Assembly (NCBI GenBank): GCA_028023455.1
Contig: JAQFVV010007248.1
Coordinates: 58,328-122,327, forward strand
Length of the DNA: 64,000 bases
DNA from: Epiperipatus broadwayi
Taxonomy: Eukaryota > Onychophora > Udeonychophora > Euonychophora > Peripatidae
Direction of reading: 5' to 3'
A program made the translations under genes and the position numbers. Under the pieces are notes generated by a model, which did not search any database, was not told where the DNA came from, and was given only the letters and a program-made list of their open reading frames with translations. Every line of letters begins with the position of its first letter. Within the stretch, counting starts at the first letter, position 1. This document shows, one piece after another, positions 1 to 10,693 of the stretch.

Positions 1-117
1 TCTGGGGATATTGGATGAGTAGGCACTAGATGGGGATTTTATGCATAAGCCTTCTGGCATCCATTGATTGCTGTAGCTTGCAGTGAGGCAATACGTATAG
101 TGAGTTTTTGCCTTTTT
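1..117 (+). repeat. FBS-1 palindromic repeat, right part only (cut by window edge)
   Basis: This is the distal half of the family defined below by complete copies at 3353-3610 and 26259-26477. It has the same order of landmarks: the GGGATTTTATGC block, the GCCTTCTGGCATCC block, ATTGATT, a degenerate GTGGCA block and the terminal GAGTTTTTGCC. The left part lies outside the window, so its target-site duplication cannot be tested. Confidence 0.7.
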
Positions 118-840
118 TAATAATAGAAGAAAACTTGAATCAAAATAACTTAGTCGTAAAAGAAAATATGCCTAAGTGTTTGAAAAGGAAGGCTTTTAAT
201 ATAACATCTACTATGAAATATATAGATGAAAAAATAAACGGATATTACTAACATCATTAAAAGAATTAAAAGATGGAAGCAAATCTGGATTGGATATACT
301 GTTAAAAGAGATCACAATAAGTAGACATATAATGTTTTAAATTGTCAAGTCATAGAATGCAATCATAATGAGATGGATAAATAAAATAAGAATTTTTGCT
401 GGTGTGATGAGGACAAAAAGGTTGATGGGTCAGAAAAATTCGATTAAACTTGGACAGACATTCATCCTGCAGTGGGTTGATATTAATTGAAAGTGATGAT
501 ATATATGATAAAATATTTGAACATGCACACACTAACATTATTTTATTTAAAAGTCATATATAAAGAGAGCTAGTGATGATAAAATGCAAAAGATATAATA
601 TTGAAGTGTTATTAAATTGATTGTTCTGTAATTGTGATTGGATATAATGTTTGGATGATGTCATCAAGCAGTTACAATGTAAATAATTACAATGAAAATA
701 TTGACTTTTTTTTTACTAATTCCTAATTTTTATTATATATATATTTGAACAATAGGTAACAAATCAGTGGATGTTGAGATAATGGATATGACTGCATATA
801 TTATGTTATATCTTTTTTTTGCACTTAGAAATACCATGTA
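118..840. other. AT-rich intergenic sequence, no gene seen
   Basis: Low-complexity A/T-rich DNA. The only open frames are short and lack coding character, and I see no recognisable repeat or RNA. Confidence 0.6.
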
Positions 841-1438
841 ATATTTGAAATACAGGTATTGTTCATATACCTGGAACATAAATGTAAATATAGGGAATTT
901 TTGTCAAGCATTGGTGATCAAGAGGTCAGTGACAGCTGCTTTACAAGCAATTGTCCCAGGTTAGCGGGTTTGCTTCCTGGCTGATGCTATGACACATGAT
1001 GAAAAAAAAATATAGGGCATTTGAACACAGATTTTTAAGCACCCTTAAAATATCTACACTATCTCATACCACTAATACACATGACCACACAATGTAGAAA
1101 AGATAAATAATTACCAATATACATATTTTGTGCTAAACCAGCACTCATCAGTTGCTCCAGATCATCATCTCCCACACATATATATATAATCAGTGTTCAG
1201 TTTATATTAAGATAGCAAATTTTCATACTTTAATGGAAAAACTTCAATCTACTCCAATTTCCAACTCTCCAGTCATCCATATCATTAAAAATCTGATGAT
1301 GGAATACCCAAATCTCATGCTGATGCCAATATTTATTTATGTTTTCTATATGTGTATGGTTATATGTATCAGTGGTATGAGATAGTGCAGATATTTGAAG
1401 GGTGCATAAAAGTCTGTGTTCAAATCTCCTATATTTAT
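841..1438. repeat. FBS-2 palindromic retroposon-like repeat with nested SINE
   Basis: The outer arms are inverted repeats: the left carries GAACACAGA...CTATCTCATACCACTAATACAC, and its complement lies at about 1355-1430 (GTATCAGTGGTATGAGATAG...TCTGTGTTCAAATC). A one-sided head (841-890, TTTGAAATACAGG...CATATACCTGG) precedes the left arm and matches the head of the copy at 25975-26164. The flanks at 829-840 and 1439-1450 are a probable 12-bp target-site duplication with two mismatches. A tRNA-like SINE sits inside the left arm at 902-1010. Confidence 0.75.
902..1010 (+). mobile_element. tRNA-derived SINE, type A, nested in FBS-2
   Basis: About 100 bp starting TTGTCAAGCATTGG and ending CTGATGCTATGACACATGATG plus A9. 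It has an A-box-like segment (TGATCAAGAGGTC) and a B-box-like segment (GGTTTGCTTCC). It is bounded by an imperfect duplication of AAATATAGGGAATTT, where the right copy reads GGGCATTT. The paralogous repeat at about 26020 shows the same flanking sequence without the SINE. Confidence 0.85.
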
Positions 1439-1450
1439 AAATACTATCTA

Positions 1451-1869
1451 AATATAAAAATAAATTTCGAACATAAGAATATGTAAAATTTATATTATGT
1501 CTATAGATATTAAAATCAATATTGTTAGTGCATAAATTATAATAAGTATGATGCTAGTAGTAATAACCAAAAGGTTTATCATTTGAAGGTAATGATGTTT
1601 GAATACTAAACGAACAAAGCCAAGCAATCATTCACAGATCATTAGCTCTCCCACTCTACCACTGCACAAACTGAACAGGGCAACTATTGTAATTTAAAGT
1701 CACGTGATGTGTAAAGTTACAGATACGAGGTATATCACTGAACATTAACGTGATTTCTATTGATTTAGGAAAAATGGATAATTCATCAAGACTGATTTCT
1801 GAAACTCTAAGTTCAATCTGTATATTTGTAAATAATAATTTTAAAATGCATATTTCTGTCCTTTTTCAT
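1451..1869. other. AT-rich intergenic sequence
   Basis: No coding signal, RNA gene or repeat was recognised. A CACGTG occurs near 1701, but a single palindromic hexamer is not enough for a regulatory call. Confidence 0.5.
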
Positions 1870-1882
1870 TTTATTAATTAAT

Positions 1883-2555
1883 ATATAGGGTATATGAGCA
1901 CAGACTTTCACACGACCCACCACTCACCACACTATCTCATAACACTGATACACTTGAACACATATATGTTGATAAAGATAAATAATCACCAATATACGTA
2001 TTTCATGCTGAACCAGCAATCACCAGTTGGTTCAGATTACCATTTCTACACATATATGCCATAAGTGCTCAGATATATATTAAGATAGTTAATCTTCATA
2101 CTTTAATGGACAGGTTTCAATCTACTCCACACTCCAAATCTTCAACCGTCCATCCAATTGAAAATCTGATGATGGAATGCTCAAAGGCCACCCTGAGGCC
2201 GACATTCTTGTCACACCCACGTTGACCTAAGGTCAATCTGACCTCTCATGTACAGGGAGTGTGGCGTAGATTGAAGCCTGTCTATTAAAGTATGAGGATT
2301 GGCTATCTTAATATATATCTGAGCACTTATAGCATATATGTGTAGAGATGGTAATCTGGACCAAGTGATGATTGCTGGTTTAGCATGAAATACGTATATT
2401 GGTGATTATTTATCTTTTCAACATATATGTGTTCAAGTATATCAGTGTTATGAGATAGTGTGGTGAGTAGTGGGTCGTGTGAAAGTCTGTGCTCATATAC
2501 CCTATATATTACATATATAGACACAGGTATATAATAAACCTGTGTGTTTCAGTTA
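1883..2555 (-). repeat. FBS-2 palindromic repeat, long copy
   Basis: Two arms of roughly 250 bp are inverted copies of each other, with outer ends GGGTATATGAGCACAGAC and its complement. The central spacer at about 2170-2260 is relatively GC-rich. A one-sided head (about 2512-2555, reading CTGAAACACACAGG on the minus strand) lies only on the right. The whole insert is bounded by a perfect 13-bp direct repeat, TTTATTAATTAAT, at 1870-1882 and 2556-2568. Short open frames inside it follow from the repeat and are not genes. Confidence 0.85.
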
Positions 2556-2568
2556 TTTATTAATTAAT

Positions 2569-3342
2569 GAAAATCAAACGTGACTGCATTTTAAATTTAT
2601 ATTTTTGAACTAGAATTAATTTATGGTCTCTACTTTTTTTTTCTTTTTAAAATATATATATCCTTAAAATTATCTTCATTTGAAATTTCCAAAGTTAATA
2701 CCAGCTTATTCAGATAATCTTTGTTCAGATATTAAATAAAAGATAACTCTTTTAACCTATGATTTATTGTTTAAGGAAATTAAAAGAAAATGAAGATTTA
2801 ATGAAAAATTAAGCAGTGTAAAAAAATAAATTATAAAATAATTTTGTTCTAAAATAATAAAACAAATATTTTCTTCTTTATTTTTATTAGTTTTTTGTTC
2901 ATAAGTGATCACACATATATAATAAGCTTGCTTCCAAACCCTCATTATATATATAAAAAAATTCATGATTGATTATCTCGTCTTTTTTTAATTAGTAGAA
3001 GCAAGCTTTTGGAAGCAAAACATTTATTAAACTTCTGTTTTAATTGTAATTTTTTTATTATTAAAAGCTAAATAGCTATTACAGGTCAACATCATTTAGT
3101 AATTAATATTTATTAAGAAAGCAGCAAGCAGTCATTTGTTATTTTTTACTTGCTATGCCAATGACCTAAGGTTTGAATCGGAGTTAGGTTAACTTGAAAA
3201 TTTTATAATTACAAAAAGCCTTAGCTGTTTACAATCAGCTCATAGCCATTTTAGTTAATGTCTATGACGTGTTGGCAAATGAGTATCTAGCTTATATTCT
3301 ATTGATCAATACATTAAGCCAGATTAATCTGAATGATCGGAT
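2569..3342. other. AT-rich intergenic sequence
   Basis: Contains poly(A/T) tracts and short (TA)n runs. Nothing coding or structured was recognised. Confidence 0.5.
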
Positions 3343-3352
3343 GAATAATAAA

Positions 3353-3610
3353 TTGCCAAACATCACATGATCACCGTTTCTTATGCTTTCTCATAACTGT
3401 TATTAAAACAGACAAAACTTTCCAACAGTAGTGCCATTCAGTGCAAGTCAGAGTAATCAATAAATGCCAGAAGGCCACAAGCCAGAAACTAGTCCAGGGA
3501 TATAGAATGAGTAGGCACTTTTAGGGATTTTTTGCACAAGCCTTCTGGCATCCATTGATTACTCTGGTTGGCACAGGGTGGCACTACTGTATGGAGAGTT
3601 TTGCCTGTTC
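3353..3610 (+). repeat. FBS-1 palindromic retroposon-like repeat
   Basis: The head reads AAACATCACATGATCACC (from 3358) and is followed by ACAAAACTTTCCAACAGTAGTGCCA. The foldback body centres near 3485 and the end reads GGCACTACTGTATGGAGAG TTTTGCCTGTT. Arms on either side of the centre are complementary (TAATCAATAAATGCCAGAAGG against CCTTCTGGCATCCATTGATTA). Perfect 10-bp flanking repeats GAATAATAAA lie at 3343-3352 and 3611-3620. Confidence 0.85.
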
Positions 3611-3620
3611 GAATAATAAA

Positions 3621-4673
3621 GTGCTGACTTTACAATGAAAAAGTAGGAGAAGTTCTTCATTACTACTGGAAAAAGTGTCACAAACTTATCTAGTGATCCA
3701 ATAATTAATTAACCTTTATTTTTAAATATGATTAAAACATTTTTTTTTTAAATTTTAGACTGCTATTTTGAAAACCTTGTCTTCAAAGAGCAAAAAATTT
3801 TCTAGTAAAAGAATATTCTTAAAAAAATGTAGAAGTTTTTTCAGGTATGTGGTCCAAAGTCAGTCAATTTCATTAAATGAATATATATCAATGCTTATCA
3901 AAAATATAATAATAAGGAAGAAAGAATATAGAAATTTATTAGAAGTAGTAGATGACAAGGTACTAAATAATATACACTCGTATAATATTTCTTAATGTTT
4001 GTGCAAAGAGGTTTTTTAGATATTTAATGTTGTTTGTTAAAGAATACAAATCATGTTGATTAAATACAAAAGAAACAAGTGAAATAACAAATTAAAGATC
4101 AATTTTTATTTGCAGCTAAAAATATCTATCCTTATTGTAAATGTATAAGTAAATATATAAAACTACTGGAATAAGTGCTGCAATTTTGAATACACCAATA
4201 AATAAATAAATAATAGTTATAACTAACTTGTGGCATGACCACCATCTTGAATTGCACACAAAATGGCAGTCATGTCGTAAGTTTGCCATAGTTTGTAAAG
4301 TTCATTCACTGCATCAAATATTATATATATTGTATGGGATAATAGACTGAATCTATATCATTATTATATGTAATATCAAGCACAGTAAAACGAAGTATAT
4401 AATTTAATATTTATTTTGTTAAAACTAATATACCTTCAATATATTACAACATACTCATGGTTAGCAAAATTATAATAATTGAATGTAAAATAACATTAAG
4501 CAAAAACATTGTTTACTTATTTGAATGCTACTAGTTCCCCAATGCATTGTCTACTCTTTTGGTGCAGCAAACCATGCTTCTTTGATCTTTTTTTAACATT
4601 TTTTTTCATCACAAAATAACATATGAAATGAACACATGTCCACATACTTTTATATGATTTTAAAATACTAACA
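3621..4673. other. AT-rich intergenic sequence; only weak exon-like signals
   Basis: A 75-codon open frame around 3768-3995 is lysine/serine-rich and probably reflects A/T richness. An acceptor-like TTTTAG at 3753-3758 and a donor-like CAG|GTATGT at 3842-3850 bracket part of it, but I do not accept this as a gene. The rest is featureless. Confidence 0.5.
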
Positions 4674-6780
4674 CAGGGATCAGCAACTTATTATATGCAT
4701 GCAACACTTGGCATGTGGATTGATTATCAATAGCACTCTGATTAAATTGAATAAACATATTTTAATTACAGTGCATGCATGTGCACCATAACCTATGTTT
4801 TGCATATGTAATTCACATGTAAATGAAAAACCATGATTCAGTGTAGGGCATGATCTATTAGTTAAAACAAAGCTATTGTTATTATATAATTATTGTGCAT
4901 GGGTTCACGCTGTAGCCCCACCTATATTTTATTCATATGACTCACATGTAAAGGAAAAATCATATGTTTAGTGCAGGCCATGGTAAGTTAAAATAAATCT
5001 CTTATTATTATTAATATATTACCCCAAAATGACTCATAAAAGACAAAAGCATGACATTCACTTTTTTCAAGATTCTTGGACAAATGAATATGGATTTCTA
5101 CAGCAAAGGAATTGTGCTCTATGTAAGTGTCATATCTCAAGTGTACAAAGACATTATCAAACTGGACATCTATTTTTAAAAACTGATGAGAAAAGTGAAG
5201 CTATAAAAAGAGCCATTTCTGCCTTTAAGAAACAAACTACCAAAAATAAAGCCAAGCCAAAAATAGTTATATCCTCCACAGATGGAGAATTCATTAAAGC
5301 AACATTTTTGAGAAGTGATGAAATGATCTACCAAATAAATAAATAATACTGTCTCAAATTTGAGAAATATCAGTTTCTGAGAGATCAATTTAAAGAGAAA
5401 TAACTGACATGGCTGAAGATGCAATAACAAAACAGAAAAACTGATTACTATAAGCTGTTGTATTTAGTGTTGCCATTAATAGTGTAAATGATTTGATATG
5501 TCTAGTAATAGTTGCATAATATTGTGACAACAATTGCATTTATGAAGAATTGTGTTGCTTGGTTCCTCCTATTGATACAACAAAGGGGAATGCCATTTTC
5601 ACTGCATTTTAAAATTATTGTGAAAATTAACATAATGTTACTACTTATACTGGCTATACAATGGTCTAAAAAAAAGGAATTTGTTAAACTTCTTGAAAAT
5701 CATATTAGACATGAAATATTGGGTATCCACTGAATTATACACTAGAAAAGTTTAGTTGCAAAAATCTCATCACAGTGCATCAATTCTGTAATGGACACTG
5801 TCATTAAGATAGTTAATTTCATAATCTCTCATTCTCCTGGACACACAGGCAATTTAAGTCCCTTTTTCAAGAAATGAACAATGCATATATAGACCTCCTA
5901 TTATACAGCAAAGTGCATTGAATTAGTTGAGGTAATATCTTGAACAAATTTGTATCATGTCTGAAAGAAATCAAGATATTTCTTAATGAAAAAGAACTAC
6001 ATTTCTGGAAGTGAATGATGAAGACTGATTGTGAAAATTGATGTTTCTGACTGATATAACTCAACATTTGAATGTCTTAAACTTGTATTTGCAAGAAGTT
6101 TTTGAGAAAGAATTTGCATAAAAATTAGACACATTTTGATACAATATTTACACTAACACCTACAAGTACTTTCCAAATGTAAACATCTATGAAAATCGAT
6201 GTAACATTAACAGATGAATTTCAAAAATATATCAAAGCTCTCAGAGAAGAATTTTCCAAATGATGTGATTTTCAAACACAGGCACCCATATTTTTTCATT
6301 ATTAAACCTGACTTAAATAATCTAAAGACTATCCCATTAACTTATCTTTTTCTGAGTTGATGGATATTGATAACTTTTGAAATGGAACACATTAAATTAA
6401 TATCATCATAATTGTGGTAAACTAAATTTGTAGAATTGTGGAAAATTCTTGAAGGAAACTATGGAAAAGTCAGTTGTCATGGTCAATTGTTAGATATCTT
6501 GATTTGACAGATATAATTCTTTGCAGAAAATTACACATGCTCTGTTTTTGGTATTTGGCTCAACTTATCCATGTGATTATTACTATGTGATGCTTATCTA
6601 TGTAAACAAATTTTCTTAAACATATGAAAAATATTTTGAATTGCAAAAAAAATTGTCTTATACCTGAACCTCAGAAACCTGTGTGAAGCTAAAAGTGACC
6701 AATTACACCTGGTCTTGAGAAAAGAGGTACAAGGATAAGGTTCACATTAATTTATTAATAGCTCAGATTAATAATAAAAA
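4674..6780 (+). pseudogene. Fossil hAT transposon, GTF2IRD2/ZBED-type transposase, multiply broken
   Basis: A hAT-style terminus CAGGGATCAGCAACTT starts at 4674. The first open stretch (5029-5346, 105 codons) carries a BED-like zinc finger, CALCKC...RHYQTGH. Beyond a stop, frames at about 5660-5870 give KKEFVKLLENHIRHEILGIH and then CIIHQKSL, the CIIHQE-type block of GTF2IRD2/SCAND3-like hAT transposases. These are followed by a YSKVHWIS segment with KEIKIFLNEKELHFW (about 5900-6010), a DEFQKYIKAL-like piece (about 6215-6250) and a VFGSTYPC segment (about 6550), which matches the FGSTYLCEQ dimerisation motif. Numerous stops and frameshifts show that it is dead. I could not find a matching 3' terminal inverted repeat. 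Confidence 0.85.
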
Positions 6781-6908
6781 ATAACTAATCATACTAGAAT
6801 TCTTGATAATTTATTCTTATTTAAACTATTGAAAAAAAAAACTTGTAATTTATAATTTGTAAATTGATAAAAATCAAGTCAGATGTCACATGATCTAATT
6901 TTAATAAA

Positions 6909-7263
6909 GCTCGTGTTTACAAATGTTATATATTGAGTTCGCAAAACAAACTCTTAACAAGCTTTGAGAATACCCTCAACCCCAGACCAGTTTCTGCATC
7001 TAGCATTGTCAGTATGGCTATTTGAGTTAGATAGCTGGATTTTTAGACATATAGATGTCTGAAAGTTTCAGATTTTCTTCTCAATAGTTATACATTAGAT
7101 AAAGTGCTGGGCTAGTCCTAGTATTTTTAATCTAATGAACATCCTAACACCTCACTGATGATGCTAGATGCAGAAACTGGTCTGGGGTTGAGGGTATTCT
7201 CAAATCTTGTTAAGAGTTTGTTTTGTGAACTCTATATATAACATTTATAATTTGTAATACAAT
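6909..7263. repeat. Palindromic element FBS-6
   Basis: Arms of about 85 bp (6921-7007 and about 7160-7247) are near-perfect inverted copies carrying GAATACCCTCAACCCCAGAC and its complement, plus a GTTAAGAGTTTG block. A central spacer of about 150 bp is not palindromic. Flanking direct repeats TTTTAATAAA (10 bp) lie at 6899-6908 and 7264-7273. The CAGAAACTGGTCTGGGG core is similar to CAGAAACTAGTCTGGGG of FBS-1, suggesting distant relationship. Confidence 0.7.
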
Positions 7264-7273
7264 TTTTAATAAA

Positions 7274-7850
7274 TGTGTTAAAAATTTAGCAAAACATACT
7301 TTTCACATATTATTTTATATATTTTAAAATATTAAATAACCAATAATATAACAACTGGTTACAATGGGATTCAAAAGTATATCATATATAATTTTGAAGC
7401 CCATTATAACCAAGCCAGTTTTGATACTATTTATAATAAAATTGGTAAAATCATGTTGGCAGGTGGAATAATATTGAATCATTGGTTCAGCACAACACAA
7501 CTAAAAGCTTACCAACCTCTGTACTAACACATATGTAAAACAAATTTTTGCTTTTCTGTACATAAACAAATGTTGTACCATTATCTTTTTTAGATTTGGT
7601 TTGTTGCCATAGTGATTAATACTATAAATAAATAAGCAATGAACTTTTTTAAAAGTTATTTAACTTTATTATGATTTTGATAACAATAAGTAGAATGGTA
7701 ATGCATTGAAAATGTACTAGATTTACTACAATTAATATTAAAATATATATCATATATACATGATCAAAAATTAAAATGTTAATCATGGTGCAATGTTTAT
7801 AAAACTACATCTTTTGATTGCAGAATAACCATACTAACTACCATTACAGA
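7274..7850. other. AT-rich intergenic sequence
   Basis: No coding or repeat structure recognised. Confidence 0.5.
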
Positions 7851-8130
7851 CAATGCAGCAACACTTATCTGGGCAATTCAAATTAACCTGAGATCTTTAT
7901 CATTGCAACACTAATCACCAGAAATCAATTTACAACCAATGCCAGATGGCTAGCTCAAATTAAATTAAGATGGGATCTTTATCCTCAAAACACTGATAGC
8001 AATTTACTGATCAATAACAATTGACCAGTTTATTCTTTTACAAGCAATGCACCAACACTCACCTGGCCAATTCAGATTAACCTGGAACCTTTATGGCTAA
8101 AATGTTGATAATCAGAATTATTTCTTGATC
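7851..8130. repeat. Degenerate tandem repeat, about three units of about 90-110 bp
   Basis: Three diverged units share an ordered set of blocks: CAATGCAGCAACACT (or CAATGCACCAACACTC), a TGGCCAATTCAAATTAACCTG-like block, a GATCTTTATC-like block and a GATCAAT-type end. They start near 7854, 7935 and 8045. Divergence is high, so this is an old array. Confidence 0.55.
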
Positions 8131-8145
8131 AATACTGGATGAGTT

Positions 8146-8253
8146 GTCAAGCATTGTTAGCCGAGAGGTCGTCACACCTGCCTTGCAAGCAAGTAGTTGG
8201 TTGCAGACAGGTGTGGGTTCACATCCCGGTCGATGCTATGGCATATAAAAAAA
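8146..8253 (+). mobile_element. tRNA-derived SINE, type B, with perfect target-site duplication
   Basis: The insert runs from GTCAAGCATTG to CGATGCTATGGCATAT plus A-tail. The A-box is TTAGCCGAGAGGTCG and the B-box region is GTGGGTTCACATCCC. A long variable-arm region (AAGTAGTTGGTTGCAGACAG) suggests a type II (Leu/Ser-like) tRNA ancestor. It is flanked by a perfect 15-bp duplication AATACTGGATGAGTT at 8131-8145 and 8254-8268. Confidence 0.92.
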
Positions 8254-8268
8254 AATACTGGATGAGTT

Positions 8269-8510
8269 AACAAGTTTGAATATGGATTAATTGAAGCTCT
8301 AAACTCACTTGTGACTTGAATATAAACATTCACCTTTTTAAAATTTTTGAGGTAAATTATACAAAGGATATCATAAATAAATAAAGACAGAATGATTGAG
8401 AATAAAGATATATTTTGTTTTAGATAAAAACTTTTACAATGAGTGTACATGATAAGTTTATTAAAATAAAAGTTTTAAAGATAAGTTAATCTCCTTTTTC
8501 TCTCTTTTAG
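8269..8510. other. AT-rich sequence ending in a strong splice-acceptor-like tract
   Basis: Mostly featureless. The last 20 bases form a long pyrimidine tract CTCCTTTTTCTCTCTTTTAG, which looks like a 3' splice site on the plus strand. Confidence 0.4.
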
Positions 8511-8589
8511 TAAAAAAGTTCAGCAACAACTAAAACAAATAAAAGAATCAACACAAAAGAATCTGAATAGAATCATTACAAAAGTCTAA
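8511..8589 (+). CDS. Possible terminal coding exon, coiled-coil-like peptide (hypothetical)
   Basis: Directly after the pyrimidine tract and AG at 8509-8510, one frame is open for 25 codons to a TAA at 8587-8589. It reads KKVQQQLKQIKESTQKNLNR and then IITKV. Hydrophobic residues are spaced roughly every three to four positions, as in a coiled coil, and the peptide is Lys/Gln/Asn-rich. I do not recognise a family. No partner exon was found upstream in the window and no strong AATAAA follows closely. The A-rich composition means that a chance open frame is quite possible. Confidence 0.22.
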
Positions 8590-9248
8590 ATATAAAATTG
8601 AATAAGATCAAAATAATAATTTTCGATATGTTTTTTTGTCTTGTAAAAATTTAGCAATATTTGATGATTTTCTGGCGTTTATAGAATCAATTATTGTGTC
8701 ATGAGAATAGATATAAAAGAAAAAAAATCAAATGGTTTTTTATTCAGAAGTTTATAAAAAGTCTAAGCACTGTTAATAGTAGGAATTGTTTTCCATGGAA
8801 TTTGAGCTTAATTAATACTTCTTGTTGCCATATGTTTTGAAGATGTATTCTTATATACAGGTTAACTACAGACCTTCATATAAAGCCGGATTCTGCATCT
8901 TTTCATTTGGTTGATTAATTTGCTATATTTACTGCTTTGTTTTTAAATTAATAATCAGATTGTTTGAATGGTTGACTTTTTACATCTGTAATTCTTATGT
9001 TCCACAAACTAGAATAATAGAATCATATCTTTGGAAAACTTATTCATATTGATATTATATTTTGTAACATTTTAATATTATTAACCTCAGCCAAAACAAT
9101 GATATGATAAGGAAAATTAACAAAAAAATATTTTTTATCTTAAATTCTTTCTTTAAAACACATCTTTTTTGTACTTAAAAATTTGTTTACAAAAATGCTA
9201 TTATTTAATTGCAGGCACATTAAATTATTCATAAATATGTCACATTTA
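8590..9248. other. AT-rich intergenic sequence
   Basis: Nothing recognisable beyond poly(A/T) tracts. Confidence 0.5.
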
Positions 9249-9260
9249 TATCAAACTTAA

Positions 9261-9443
9261 GATTTTTTTTTCTCATATGTCATAGCATCCGCCGGGACGC
9301 GAACCCACAACCGTCTGCAACCCACTACTTGTTTGCAAGGCGGATGCGATGACCTCTCGGCTAACAACGCTTGCACAACCGTCTGCAACCCACTACTTGC
9401 TTGCAAGGCGGATGCGATGACCTCTCGGCTAACAACGCTTGAC
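9261..9443 (-). mobile_element. tRNA-derived SINE, type B, with internal 68-bp tandem duplication
   Basis: On the minus strand it reads GTCAAGCGTTGTTAGCCGAG...CGTCCCGGCGGATGCTATGACATATGAG plus A-tail. The 5' part, from the outer stem through the variable arm, is present twice head to tail (9306-9373 and 9374-9441, nearly identical). Flanking duplications TATCAAACTTAA (12 bp) lie at 9249-9260 and 9444-9455. They lie outside the duplicated unit, so the duplication was inserted as such or arose later within the element. Confidence 0.92.
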
Positions 9444-9455
9444 TATCAAACTTAA

Positions 9456-10347
9456 AATTAATTGTAGTTATAGTATAAAAAGTGTTAAATAACGTGAATA
9501 ATTTTGAAGAAACAAGTTGTGATATTAAGAAGTAGTTTATCTCTGTTAAAGTGTGAACAAAACCCAGTTCAAAATCTAATGAGATTTTCTATTTAAAAAC
9601 AATAGCAAACTTCTAAATCTGACAGCGAAACAATGAGAAGGAATAGTTAATTGCTCAGTCAGATATCCATTTACAGTCAATCCACCTGATAAATCATCTC
9701 TTCATCTTGAATACAGCTATTCATCATCAATACACACATTCTTGTTAAATCTACTGGAGAAAAGATTTCCTTTAGTCTTTTTTTTTTAAAAAAAAAAAAT
9801 ACTAACTAATCACTATGAACGTAATACAACTTGTCATATATAAAAAAACAATCAAACCTAATTTATTATGACTCACAGATTTTTTCAACATTCACAAATT
9901 CTAACATTTAAAAAATATAATAAAATTGAAAAAAAAAAATCATAATAAACTTACTTCAATTGTTCCTTCACTAACCTTTTCTTTAGATTTTTAAAATACC
10001 TGTTAGGTGGTTTTATAATACTTTTAATAATGATCAGGTTTTACATATAGACATATATATTATACAATATCTACATAGAAATATTGTTTGAACTTGAAGT
10101 CTCCATTAGATGGATCTGCCATATACCAATGAGCAAAGAACTAATTAATAAATTTGACATTTTATATAAAAAAGTAAAAGCCTAAAAAATATATATATTT
10201 AGAAACCAAACCAATGCAATGTTTTAAAAATAGAGTCAAATATAGCTTCATAAAAAATTAAATTGCAAAAAATCTATCTATCTGAAAATAAACTTGAAAG
10301 CAAATCATGTGCCATTAAACTAATGCAAGTAAATATAACAGTAATAA
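9456..10347. other. AT-rich intergenic sequence
   Basis: Contains long poly(T)/poly(A) runs near 9780-9800 and no recognised gene or repeat. Confidence 0.5.
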
Positions 10348-10360
10348 TATACTTCATCAA

Positions 10361-10680
10361 GATACTGCCAAATCTCTAGTGCTGGTTATAATACATAACT
10401 GACAGCCAATCAGATGTCATGGATACCTGTCCAAATGAGATCCAAACCTAAGAACACAACAAAGATTTTACGAGAAAAGGGCAGCCACCCTTTTCTCGAC
10501 TAGGGTGGCTGCTCTTTTCTCATAAAATCTTTGTTTTGTGTTTAGGTTTGGATGTCATTTGGACAGCTATCCATGACATCTAATTGGCTGTCAGTTAAGT
10601 ATTATAATGAGTGCTAGAGATTTGGCAGTATCTTGATTTATCTCAATTTTCAACTATTTGCACTTTGCAAATTAAAATAT
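10361..10680 (-). repeat. Palindromic element FBS-3
   Basis: Near-perfect arms of about 130 bp meet near 10492. The left arm holds GACAGCCAATCAGATGTCATGG and GAAAAGGGCAGCCACCC, and the right arm holds their complements. The one-sided head lies on the right (about 10636-10680). A perfect 13-bp direct repeat TATACTTCATCAA bounds the whole insert at 10348-10360 and 10681-10693, and only makes sense if the head is part of the insert. Confidence 0.85.
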
Positions 10681-10693
10681 TATACTTCATCAA

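Noticed and set aside
3759-3844. Exon between TTTTAG and CAG|GTATGT
   Set aside because: The splice signals are passable, but the frame is lysine/serine-rich from A/T bias and continues open past the donor, so there is no sign of coding constraint.
7851-8130. CRISPR array
   Set aside because: Units are long, highly diverged and contiguous without regular spacers, and the DNA is animal-type.
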